Source of the DNA: Paenibacillaceae bacterium
GTDB lineage: Bacteria; Bacillota; Bacilli; Paenibacillales; Paenibacillaceae
Length of the DNA stretch: 64,000 nt
Assembly: GCA_900766135.1 (NCBI GenBank)
Contig: CAAFUF010000055.1
Coordinates: forward strand, 62,001-126,000
Direction: 5' to 3'
Positions within the stretch are counted from its first letter, which is position 1. The number at the start of each line of letters is the position of its first letter. Positions 47,481-55,694 of this stretch are shown piece after piece. A program made the position numbers and the translations under genes. The notes under the pieces are model-generated. The model was not told where the DNA came from, did no database searches, and was given only the letters and a program-made list of their open reading frames with translations.

Positions 47481-47538
47481 TATTCAGATGTTTTCGAAAG
47501 TTTATGGGATATTTCCGTCGGATGGCCAGGGCTATAAT
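47481..47538 (+). promoter_or_regulatory. Promoter B with paired GGATAT-like repeats (GH130 gene)
   Basis: GGGATAT (47506-47512), 20 nt, TATAAT (47533-47538). A degenerate half-site AGATGT lies exactly 21 bp upstream (47486-47491) within TATTCAGATGT. There is no good -35, which suggests activator dependence. Confidence 0.55.
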
Positions 47539-47584
47539 AACAATAAAGATCCATATCTATAGGGTTTCATGAGGAGGAGCACAG

Positions 47585-48604
47585 ATGAAGATTACGAGGC
47601 ATCCGGAAAATCCGATCGTGGTACCGGGAGGTTTCGAATGGAGAAAAGTAACCGTATTCAATCCGGCGGTGATCATTGATAACGGCAAGTTTTATATGAT
47701 TGAACGTACGGCGGGATCGCTGACCCCGTGCAAAAACTACCTGGGTCTGCTGGAAAGCGAAGACGGCGTGCATTTCACCCATGTGAAGGACGAACCGATC
47801 GTTACGCCGGACATGCTCGGTTTCCCGTATGGCAGCGTGCAGGACCCGCGGATCGTGAAAATCGACGATACGTTTTACCTGAATTATGCGCTGCGTCCAT
47901 GTGCGATGAGCTATTACCCGACAGGCCGGGGCGTGCCGGAGCGTTCGATCCCCGAGTACCCGGACGGCTGGGGCGAACAGGAAGGGCATTGGCTGACACG
48001 TTCGTCGATCCTCGCCTCCAAGAACCTGATCGATTGGGAATTCGTGGCCGACACGACGCCGCTTGAGATCAACGATCGCGACAACATCCTGTTTCCAGAG
48101 AAAATCAACGGCAAGTTCGTATTGTTGCGCCGGCCGGAGGAGTACGTGGGCGAAGCGTACGGGACGGAGAAGGCGGCGATGTGGATCACCTATTCGGACG
48201 ATCTGATCCACTGGGAGGAGCCGAAGCTGCTGGCGAAAGCGGAAAACATGGCGTGGGAATCGCGCAAAATCGGCGGATCGACGCCTCCGGTACGAACGGA
48301 TCGCGGATGGCTCGTGTTGTATCACGGTGTGGACGACGAGGTAGTTTACCGCGTCGGCGCCATGCTGCTGGATCTGGAGAACCCGGAGAAAGTTATCGCC
48401 CGCACGAAAAACTTCATCATGGAGCCGGAAACGTATTACGAGAAATTCGGATACCAAATTCCAAACGTTATTTTCCCGACGGGGAACGTCGTCAAAGACG
48501 GACTGCTCTACATCTACTACGGGGTGACCGATACGGCAATCGCGTTAGCGACGGTGCCGGTCGAAGAACTCGTCGACTATATTCTGAATGAACCGCAGGC
48601 CTAA
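47585..48604 (+). CDS. GH130-family glycoside phosphorylase/mannosidase
   Basis: The protein (339 aa) has the GH130 propeller pattern: NPIVVPGGFEWRKVTVFNPA, YGSVQDPRIVKIDDTFYLNY with the catalytic Asp, and NVIFPTGNVVKDGLLYIYYG. GH130 enzymes are mostly beta-mannoside phosphorylases, with some beta-1,2-mannosidases; subtype cannot be set here because phosphate-binding Arg/His positions would need alignment. No signal peptide. Own promoter. GAGGAGGAG precedes the ATG. Confidence 0.87.
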   Translation: MKITRHPENPIVVPGGFEWRKVTVFNPAVIIDNGKFYMIERTAGSLTPCKNYLGLLESEDGVHFTHVKDEPIVTPDMLGFPYGSVQDPRIVKIDDTFYLNYALRPCAMSYYPTGRGVPERSIPEYPDGWGEQEGHWLTRSSILASKNLIDWEFVADTTPLEINDRDNILFPEKINGKFVLLRRPEEYVGEAYGTEKAAMWITYSDDLIHWEEPKLLAKAENMAWESRKIGGSTPPVRTDRGWLVLYHGVDDEVVYRVGAMLLDLENPEKVIARTKNFIMEPETYYEKFGYQIPNVIFPTGNVVKDGLLYIYYGVTDTAIALATVPVEELVDYILNEPQA

Positions 48605-48650
48605 GTTGCTTGCTTTTGAATGACCGCATCTGGCGGTTATTCAAAAAGCA
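48605..48650 (+). other. Strong hairpin after the GH130 gene
   Basis: TTGCT..TTTTGAAT.ACCGC pairs with GGCGGT.ATTCAAAA.GCAA around ATCT. There is no U-tract, so it may be an mRNA-stabilising or weak terminator stem. Confidence 0.5.
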
Positions 48651-48655
48651 ACTCC

Positions 48656-48669
48656 TGCAAGCGCTTACC
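48656..48669 (+). promoter_or_regulatory. Candidate cre (CcpA) site before the sugar ABC operon
   Basis: TGCAAGCGCTTACC keeps the cre centre AAGCGCTT and 12 of 14 consensus positions, ~165 bp upstream of the -10 box. Confidence 0.35.
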
Positions 48670-48780
48670 GAAAAAGGCGGATAAGGAAAATCGCACCTTC
48701 AAGCGAAAAATCGATTTTGAAATGTTATAATATATGACATTTGATACTGGCACCGACTTAATTGACATAAAATCATCTGA

Positions 48781-48840
48781 ATTTTTCGGATATAATCGAA
48801 GATTTGTGGGATATAGTCAAGACGATAGCGCTTTTATAAT
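48781..48840 (+). promoter_or_regulatory. Promoter C with paired GGATAT direct repeats (sugar-binding-protein operon)
   Basis: GGATAT at 48788-48793 and 48809-48814 (21 bp apart), then 20 nt from GGGATAT to TATAAT (48835-48840). TTTTTCGGATATAATCG closely resembles promoter A. No sigma-A -35 is evident. Confidence 0.65.
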
Positions 48841-48928
48841 AGGTAATATAACAGGTGGGGAAACGAAATCGATCATTGCCTGTTATGTTTATGGATCTAA
48901 TCCAAATAACAAGAGAAGAGGGTTGATT

Positions 48929-50257
48929 ATGGGCAAAACACACAGAGGCAAAAAAGCGGTGCTGCTCGGTTTGGTTGCGGTGCTGGCGCTTTTCGCAGCG
49001 GCTTGCGGCAACGAAAACGCGGCGGGCGGCAACAACAGCGCCGGGGGCGCAGGCGAGGCGGAGACGATTACCTTGAATATGATGCATCCTTGGACCTCCC
49101 CGAACGTGGACAACGAAGTCTACAAAGCGCGGATCGCCGAATTCGAAAAGCAGCATCCGAACATCGTGATCAAGCAGGACGGCGTACCGTCCGCCCAGTA
49201 CAAGACCAAGTTGCGCACGTTAGCGGCCGCCAACAACCTATCCGATATCAACGTCGTATGGCCTGGGGCGGATTTGTCGCCGCTCGTTGCCGGGAATTTG
49301 CTTCAGCCGATCAACGACCTGATGGACAATTGGGGTTCGATTCTACCGGAAGCCGCGCTAGCCGGTTTTAACGTGGACGGGCAGCAATATGCGGTACCGA
49401 CCAAGCAAAATTTCGTAGACATCATTTATTACAACAAAGAGATGTTCGCGCAAGTGGGTTACGATCAATTCCCCGATACTTACGATAAATTCATCGACGC
49501 GGTGAAGAAGTTGAAAGCGGCGGGAATTACCCCGATTTCGCTCGGCAATAAGGAACAATGGCCGCTGCAATCGTCCTACATTTCCATTATCGGCGACCGG
49601 TTCACCGGAAGCGATTTCCTTCCGGCCGTACTTGAAGGTAAAGCAAAATTCACCGACCCCGAGTTCGTCAAGGCTCTTTCGGTCATTGATGAGCTGACGA
49701 AGCTGGGCGCCTTCAATACGGACGCCAACAACATGGATTCCGTTCAAGGCCAGGACTACTTCATCCAAGGCAAAGCGGCCATGCATATTTCCTCCGCGAC
49801 CGTCGATGGACGAGTGCGGATTAACAACGAAGAGGGAGACAAATTCGGCATCGCCCTGTTCCCGAGCGTAGAAGGCGGCAAAGGCGATCCGAAGAAGAGC
49901 GCCGGGATCGTGCAATACGGCATCGCCATCAAGAGCGGACTCGATGAGAAGAAAAAAGCGGCTGCCGAGGAGTTCTTGAAGTTTTTCGTGAGCGAAGATT
50001 TATATAAAGAATTGATCCGCAACGGGGTGGTCGTGCCGGCTAAGGTGGAAATTCCCGAAGACGCCAGCCCTTATCTGAAAGAAATGCTGTCGCTGACCGG
50101 TAACGGCACGGCCCCGGTATTCGATAGCGTCATTCCTACGCAAGTGGTGGACGTCTTGCAAAACGGACTGCAAGCCCTGACCGTGGGCCGCGGCACGCCG
50201 GAGGAGCTGGCTAAGGAAGTTCAGGAAGCCATGGAGAACTATAGTAGCAGTAAATGA
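48929..50257 (+). CDS. Sugar ABC transporter substrate-binding lipoprotein
   Basis: The protein (442 aa) has a lipoprotein signal (GKKAVLLGLVAVLALFAAAC, lipobox AAAC) and an extracellular-binding fold of family 1: LNMMHPWTSPNVDNEVYKAR, FAQVGYDQFPDTYDKFIDAV, KAAMHISSATVDGRVRINNE. It delivers an oligosaccharide to the two permeases that follow. The ATG at 48929 follows AGAGGG; the longer upstream frame crosses the promoter. No ATPase gene is nearby, so it probably uses a shared MsmX-type ATPase. Confidence 0.9.
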   Translation: MGKTHRGKKAVLLGLVAVLALFAAACGNENAAGGNNSAGGAGEAETITLNMMHPWTSPNVDNEVYKARIAEFEKQHPNIVIKQDGVPSAQYKTKLRTLAAANNLSDINVVWPGADLSPLVAGNLLQPINDLMDNWGSILPEAALAGFNVDGQQYAVPTKQNFVDIIYYNKEMFAQVGYDQFPDTYDKFIDAVKKLKAAGITPISLGNKEQWPLQSSYISIIGDRFTGSDFLPAVLEGKAKFTDPEFVKALSVIDELTKLGAFNTDANNMDSVQGQDYFIQGKAAMHISSATVDGRVRINNEEGDKFGIALFPSVEGGKGDPKKSAGIVQYGIAIKSGLDEKKKAAAEEFLKFFVSEDLYKELIRNGVVVPAKVEIPEDASPYLKEMLSLTGNGTAPVFDSVIPTQVVDVLQNGLQALTVGRGTPEELAKEVQEAMENYSSSK

Positions 50258-50317
50258 CGAAGGCATCCTAAGGTCGCTATTAAACTCACGCTTACGTCTT
50301 TCAAAATCGATGCGTGA

Positions 50318-50349
50318 AAGAAAACCCGATTCCCGGGTTTTCTTCATTC
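50318..50349 (+). terminator. Attenuator-like hairpin between binding protein and permeases
   Basis: AAGAAAACCCG pairs with CGGGTTTTCTT around ATTCC. It probably lowers permease expression relative to the binding protein. Confidence 0.6.
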
Positions 50350-50398
50350 ATCGGGCTTGAAGCTGGATTCGACATAAAGGAAAAGGAGGGAACCTCTG

Positions 50399-51274
50399 GT
50401 GCAAACGTTACGAGGCACGAAACTGGCGATTTTTATCGGGCTGTTTCCGGCGTTGATCATCTATTTGGGCATTGCCATCGTTCCGATCGGAATGTCTCTG
50501 TACTATTCGGTGATGGATTGGAACGGCATCGGTTCGATGAAGTTCGTCGGCCTTGATAATTTTGTGAAGATCTTGGGCGACGACACCTTCTGGCTATCCG
50601 TCAAAAATAACGTCATCATCATGGTCACCGGCTTGATCGGCCAAATTCCGCTTGGTTTATTGCTTGCGCTTCTGCTGAACCGCGGGCTCAAAGGCTCCGG
50701 ATTTTTTCGGACGGTTGGCTTTATGCCGGTCGTGATTTCATCCGTCATGGTGTCCCTGATCTGGGGCATGGTTTATAACACGGAGTACGGGATGCTGAAC
50801 AATCTGCTTGGCATCGTCGGCCTCGATGGCTGGAAGCAAAATTGGCTCGGCGATGACCGATGGTCGATGCTGTCGATCAGCATTGCGTACATCTGGCAGA
50901 ACTGCGGACTGTACATGGTGATTTTCCTGGCCGCGCTGCAAAACATTCCCGACGAGGTCAACGAAGCAGCCGAACTGGATGGAGCCACCGGGCTCAAACG
51001 CACCTTTCGCATTACGATCCCGATGATTCGCAGCACGCTTATGGTTGGGGTCGTCTACAGCATCAGCAACTCCTTCCGCGTCTTCGACCTGATTCAGATC
51101 CTGACGGGCGGCGGTCCGGCGCATCAAACCGAAGTCATGACGATTCACATGTACAACAGCGCCTTCATGAACATGCGTTACGGATACGGCAGCGCCGTGT
51201 CGATTCTGATCCTGCTGTTCAGCCTGATCGTCATCTCGCTGGTGAATCGTTTGGGACGAGAAAAAGAAGCTTAA
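50399..51274 (+). CDS. Sugar ABC transporter permease (MalF-type)
   Basis: The protein (291 aa) has six membrane segments and the EAA loop EVNEAAELDGATGLKRTFRI, which docks the ATPase. Its N-terminus, KLAIFIGLFPALIIYLGIAI, is typical of the first permease in CUT1 systems. GTG start after AAAAGGAGGG. The second permease gene follows after 17 nt. Confidence 0.92.
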   Translation: MQTLRGTKLAIFIGLFPALIIYLGIAIVPIGMSLYYSVMDWNGIGSMKFVGLDNFVKILGDDTFWLSVKNNVIIMVTGLIGQIPLGLLLALLLNRGLKGSGFFRTVGFMPVVISSVMVSLIWGMVYNTEYGMLNNLLGIVGLDGWKQNWLGDDRWSMLSISIAYIWQNCGLYMVIFLAALQNIPDEVNEAAELDGATGLKRTFRITIPMIRSTLMVGVVYSISNSFRVFDLIQILTGGGPAHQTEVMTIHMYNSAFMNMRYGYGSAVSILILLFSLIVISLVNRLGREKEA

Positions 51275-51291
51275 GGAAGGAGGATATACCC

Positions 51292-52122
51292 ATGAACAAG
51301 AAGTCTGCCGGCTTCCGAATATTTGCATACACTTTTCTAAGCCTATTCGCTATGATGAATATAGTCCCGCTGTTCTGGATGGTCGTCAACTCTTTCAAAA
51401 ATGAACAGGAATACGCGGCCAATCCGTTTTCGCTCCCGGAGGCTTTGCATTTCTCCAACTACGCGGAGGCGTGGAAGGTTGCGAATATGAACGTGTATTT
51501 TCTGAACAGCCTTTTCGTCACGTTTGCGTCCTTGATCGTGACCGTATTTTTCGGGGCCTTGGCGTCCTATTTCCTATCGCGGTTTCAATTCAAGCTTCGC
51601 GGCATCACCTACGGCGTATTTTTGCTCGGCATGCTGGTGCCGATTCACGCGACGTTGATTCCGATCTTTCTGATCATGCAAAAATTGCATCTGCTGGATA
51701 CGCATTTATCGTTAATTTTGCCGTATACGGCGTTCCACCTATCCTTAACGATCATTATATTGGAGGGCTTCATGCGGGGATTCCCCAAGGACTTGGAGGA
51801 ATCGGGCGTGATGGACGGCGCGGGCATTTTCCGGATCTTCTGGTCGATCATTCTCCCGATCACGAGACCCGCGATGGCCACCGTCGTCATCCTCAACTTC
51901 ATATACAACTGGAATGAGTACTTGTTCGCTTTGGTATTGATCAGCTCTTCCGCACTCAAGACGCTGCCGCTCGGCTTGGCCAACTTCGTCGGCATCGAGA
52001 CGGCGAGCCTGACCCTGCAAATGGCGGCGCTGACGATGGCGCTTATTCCGATCATTATCTTCTATCTGCTGCTGCAAAAGCAGTTGGTCACCGGCATGAC
52101 AGCGGGAGCGGTCAAAGGCTAG
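51292..52122 (+). CDS. Sugar ABC transporter permease (MalG-type)
   Basis: The protein (276 aa) has six membrane segments: ..FLSLFAMMNIVPLFWMVVNS, the EAA-type loop DLEESGVMDGAGIFRIFWSI, and a C-terminal ending TGMTAGAVKG common to MalG-type permeases. AAGGAAGGAGG precedes the ATG. It completes the CUT1 importer core. Confidence 0.92.
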   Translation: MNKKSAGFRIFAYTFLSLFAMMNIVPLFWMVVNSFKNEQEYAANPFSLPEALHFSNYAEAWKVANMNVYFLNSLFVTFASLIVTVFFGALASYFLSRFQFKLRGITYGVFLLGMLVPIHATLIPIFLIMQKLHLLDTHLSLILPYTAFHLSLTIIILEGFMRGFPKDLEESGVMDGAGIFRIFWSIILPITRPAMATVVILNFIYNWNEYLFALVLISSSALKTLPLGLANFVGIETASLTLQMAALTMALIPIIIFYLLLQKQLVTGMTAGAVKG

Positions 52123-52190
52123 TGAGGATGTTAAATTTTCATACATTACTTGCTCTCAAAATACACCACGACTAGGCGGAGGCGAAGGCG

Positions 52191-53993
52191 ATGACGGGCT
52201 ACAAAAGGTTACTTGGCAGCTTTGGCTTAAAGCGGAAGGCGCTTGTCATCTTCCTGATCTTCGTCATTCTGCCGACGTTTGGCGTCGGCGTGGTCGTGCA
52301 AATTCAATTCAACGAGGTGCTGCGGGAGCAGTTCATCAATTCGACCAAGCGAAATCTCGACAACGTTGCCGGCCAACTCGGCGAGCAGACCAAAATGGTC
52401 GAGGATATTGCCAATTACTTGATTTTGAGTCCGGACATGCGGAACTTCCTGCGCACGTCGCCTCCGCTCAGCAGCGAGCAGCAAGCCGTCCTAAAACGGA
52501 ATATCGAGGATTTCTTGACGTTTCAGCTGATGTCGAAGGGTTACATCCGGTCCATCGAAATATACGGTTTCAATGGCAGCTTTATCGAAATGGGCGAGCC
52601 GTTCAGCGGCGACGAGTCGAAATGGGAACAGGCCGCCAAAGCGCGCAAAGGCGGGATTACCTGGACCGAAGGGTATGCGCTTCATAGCGATTGGAACGGC
52701 GAGATTCGCGTCTTGTCGATGTTCCGCGTCCTCAACTCCTTCAGCCAGATCACCAAACCGCTGGGAAGGCTGATCATCCGTTTGGACGAAGCGAGCATTG
52801 TCGGCCTGCTGGAGAAAGGGATTTTTAAGGACGGGGCCGGGAGCGTGTTTATCGTCGGCGCGGAAGGCCAGGTAATCCTGGGATCGACGAATCCGTTGCC
52901 GGATGTGCTCCAGCCGGGAGCGCCGCTTCTCGACAAGCTGTCGTCCGGACGAGGCGACCTGACGTACGAGGTGAACGGCCAACGTTATTTAACCTTATAT
53001 AATCGAATGGAAAATACGGATTGGAAAGTGGTCGCGATGATTCCCGAGGCGAAGGTATCCGAGGAGTTCCGCGGGATCAAGATGACGATGCTGGTCATTC
53101 TGTCGGCGATTATGCTGCTGGGGTTGACCGCATTGATCGGGTTCCACTATACGATCATCCGACCGATTTTGCGACTCAAAAAGGAAACGAGCAAAGTCAC
53201 CTACGGCGACTTCAACGCTCGGGTTCCGGTCAACTCCAACGACGAAATTTCCGAGTTGAACCGTAAGTTCAATGAAATGGTCGCGACGATCCAGCAGCTC
53301 ATCGAGCATAAATACAAGCTGGAGCTAAGGGAACGGGAATCCGAGCTGAAGCTCATGCAAAACCAGATGGATCCGCATTTTCTCTACAATACCCTGGATA
53401 TGATCCGTTGGACGGCGCGATTGGAGCAGGCGACGAAATCGAGCCAACTGATCGAAATGCTGTCGAAGTTTTTCCGGTCCAGCATGAATAACGGAAGCTA
53501 CCAAACCACGCTGCGCAAGGAGCTGGAATTTGCCCAATCCTACTTGTACCTGCAGCAGCGCCGGCTCGGAGAGAAAAAATTGAAATATTCCCTCCACGCC
53601 GAAGCAGGCATCGAGGAGGCCGTGACGTTGAAAGCCACGATCCAGCCGTTGGTGGAGAACTTCATTAAGCATGGCCTCGACCGCGGCAAACCGTTCGGAG
53701 AAGTAAACGTTCGCTGTTATTCCCGCGAAGGGGAAATCCATGTGGACGTCATCGATAACGGCAAAGGAATGGATCCCGGCAAGGCGGAAGCCGTCCGGAG
53801 CTCGCTGGAGCGGTCGGGAACCGGAGGAACCAGGGAGGGAGCCATGCATAACATTCACGAGAGACTCTCGATCTTTTTCGGACAGGACTATGGTCTGGAG
53901 ATCGTCGATACTTCGGCCGAAGGCACGTGGGTACGGCTTCGTTTCCCTTTTGCCGAGGCCTGCCATCCCGGAGGTGAACCCCATGAATCCTGA
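52191..53993 (+). CDS. YesM-type sensor histidine kinase
   Basis: The protein (600 aa) has an N-terminal membrane segment (KALVIFLIFVILPTFGVGVV), an extracellular Cache-like sensor (~40-295), a second membrane helix (MTMLVILSAIMLLGLTALIG), HAMP (~320-370), the His-kinase H-box QMDPHFLYNTLDMIRW and an HATPase with VENFIKHGL and DNGKGM. It should sense extracellular sugar, perhaps with the binding protein, and phosphorylate the overlapping response regulator. It lies 68 nt after the permease gene. Confidence 0.92.
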   Translation: MTGYKRLLGSFGLKRKALVIFLIFVILPTFGVGVVVQIQFNEVLREQFINSTKRNLDNVAGQLGEQTKMVEDIANYLILSPDMRNFLRTSPPLSSEQQAVLKRNIEDFLTFQLMSKGYIRSIEIYGFNGSFIEMGEPFSGDESKWEQAAKARKGGITWTEGYALHSDWNGEIRVLSMFRVLNSFSQITKPLGRLIIRLDEASIVGLLEKGIFKDGAGSVFIVGAEGQVILGSTNPLPDVLQPGAPLLDKLSSGRGDLTYEVNGQRYLTLYNRMENTDWKVVAMIPEAKVSEEFRGIKMTMLVILSAIMLLGLTALIGFHYTIIRPILRLKKETSKVTYGDFNARVPVNSNDEISELNRKFNEMVATIQQLIEHKYKLELRERESELKLMQNQMDPHFLYNTLDMIRWTARLEQATKSSQLIEMLSKFFRSSMNNGSYQTTLRKELEFAQSYLYLQQRRLGEKKLKYSLHAEAGIEEAVTLKATIQPLVENFIKHGLDRGKPFGEVNVRCYSREGEIHVDVIDNGKGMDPGKAEAVRSSLERSGTGGTREGAMHNIHERLSIFFGQDYGLEIVDTSAEGTWVRLRFPFAEACHPGGEPHES

Positions 53994-55641
53994 ATTTCGA
54001 AACACGAGTTTAGATCCTGCCGGCGTAGGCAAACGCGTGAAAATGCTGATCGTGGACGACGAAGCGGTCATCTGCGAGGGGCTGCGTTATACGATCGATT
54101 GGACGAAGCTGGGTGTTGAAGTCGTAGGCGAGGCGTATGACGGGAAAGAGGCGCTGGAGCTGATCGAGCAACATGGCGTCCAGTTGGTGCTTTCGGACAT
54201 CCGCATGGACGGCATGGACGGGTTGGAGCTGGCCAAGCAATTGCGGCAACGGCATCCCGCGGTGCAGGTCGTCATGATCAGCGGATATGAGGATTTCGAA
54301 TATGCGCGCCAGGCCATCCGGCTTGGCGTGGGCGACTACTTGCTGAAACCGGTCGACATTGAGGAATTGAGCACCGTCGTGAATAAAATCGTTGCCGGCA
54401 TCAGATCCGCCGACAAGGAGGAGAAGGCCCGGGAAATCGAGCTGTGGCTTTCGGGCATGGCCCGGCATGGTTCGGCGTACGGCAAAGAGCCGCCACCCTC
54501 GCTGGACGGCGTCCAATTCCGCATCTTAGCGACCCAACTGGCCGATTTTCACGAACGCTTTGCCGATTTGGAGGCGGATCGGTACGAAGCGATTCAAGAG
54601 GCTTGGTTGCTCGGGTTGCATCGCAATCTGGAGGGAGGCCCGCTCCGGGCGGTCTCCGTTTTCGACCATGAAAATTTGCTTATAACCCTCCTGACTTCGG
54701 AGCAACGAACCGAGCCGGAGGCGTGGGACGAAGGGCTGGCCTCAGCTTTGGGTTCGCTTGACCCGGGAGCGGGAGGAAGCATTTACGGCGGCGCTTCCGC
54801 CGTGTACGAGGACCTGGAGGAAACCGCGGACCGCTGCGATGAAGCGGTGCGTCTGCTGGCGCTTCATGTGCTGAACGGCCGCCGGGTCCTGACGGTCGGC
54901 TACGGAGAAGCGGCGATGTCCGGCCGGACGCTGCCGGGCTTCGACATAACGGAGACGGTGCAAGGACTCGTATCCGCGTTTTTCAAGCAGGATCGGGAGG
55001 AAGTTCGCCGGACGGTGGAGGACCTGTTCCGTTTTTGCCGGGAATCGGGTTATCTGCTGCCGGAAGTTTGGAACCTGTATGAGGAATTGTTCGCGCTGCT
55101 CCGCCAGCGCTTGCGCAAAAGCGGCATGACCGGGTTGGATTACGCCCGCCGGGGGCAGCCGGACCCGAATATTTATAACTCCTATGCCGGACTCGAAACG
55201 GTGGTCCTGGAGGATATGGAGGAACTGCAGCGGTTAATCGATCAGAACGGAATCGACAAATCTTACTGGATCGTCGAAAAAGCGAAAAAATTTATCGTCG
55301 ACCGTTACCGCACGGACCTCAAGGCATCCGAGGTCGCCGCTTGGCTGAAAATCACCCCAAGCTATTTCAGTTATATTTTTAAGCAAAGCACGGGAAAAGG
55401 GTTTACGGAATATATGAACGAGATGCGGATCGATCAGGCCAAAAATCTGCTGGCCACGACGCAAGATAAGGTATTCGAGATCGCGGACAAGGTCGGATAT
55501 AAGGAGTATAAGTATTTCGTATCCGTATTCAAAACGTACACGGGCATGACGCCAAAGGAATACCGCGGCTTGCGCGTCTGCAAGGAGGCGTCTGCGGGCG
55601 GCGGGGATACGACGGCCGGCATGGAAGCGGCCAAAGACTAG
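53983..55641 (+). CDS. YesN-type response regulator with AraC DNA-binding domain
   Basis: The protein (552 aa) has a receiver domain at ~20-140 (MLIVDDEAVICEGLRYTIDW; phospho-acceptor Asp in LVLSDIRMDGMDG; Lys in YLLKPVD), a long linker domain and a C-terminal AraC double helix-turn-helix (DLKASEVAAWLKITPSYFSY, VFEIADKVGYKEYKYFVSVF, TGMTPKEYR). The ATG at 53983 overlaps the kinase stop by 11 nt after GGAGGTGA. AraC-type regulators bind pairs of direct repeats near -35; the paired repeats at promoters A-C are the best candidate sites. Confidence 0.92.
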   Translation: MNPEFRNTSLDPAGVGKRVKMLIVDDEAVICEGLRYTIDWTKLGVEVVGEAYDGKEALELIEQHGVQLVLSDIRMDGMDGLELAKQLRQRHPAVQVVMISGYEDFEYARQAIRLGVGDYLLKPVDIEELSTVVNKIVAGIRSADKEEKAREIELWLSGMARHGSAYGKEPPPSLDGVQFRILATQLADFHERFADLEADRYEAIQEAWLLGLHRNLEGGPLRAVSVFDHENLLITLLTSEQRTEPEAWDEGLASALGSLDPGAGGSIYGGASAVYEDLEETADRCDEAVRLLALHVLNGRRVLTVGYGEAAMSGRTLPGFDITETVQGLVSAFFKQDREEVRRTVEDLFRFCRESGYLLPEVWNLYEELFALLRQRLRKSGMTGLDYARRGQPDPNIYNSYAGLETVVLEDMEELQRLIDQNGIDKSYWIVEKAKKFIVDRYRTDLKASEVAAWLKITPSYFSYIFKQSTGKGFTEYMNEMRIDQAKNLLATTQDKVFEIADKVGYKEYKYFVSVFKTYTGMTPKEYRGLRVCKEASAGGGDTTAGMEAAKD

Positions 55642-55694
55642 AAGGCGGGCGGATGGCGTTTGGGCCTCCGGCCGATAAGCGGGGGGGAACACGG

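Noticed and set aside
48734..48928. Extended start of the sugar-binding lipoprotein gene at 48734
   Set aside because: The extension crosses the paired-repeat promoter and would bury the lipoprotein signal 65 residues in. ATG 48929 has a ribosome site.
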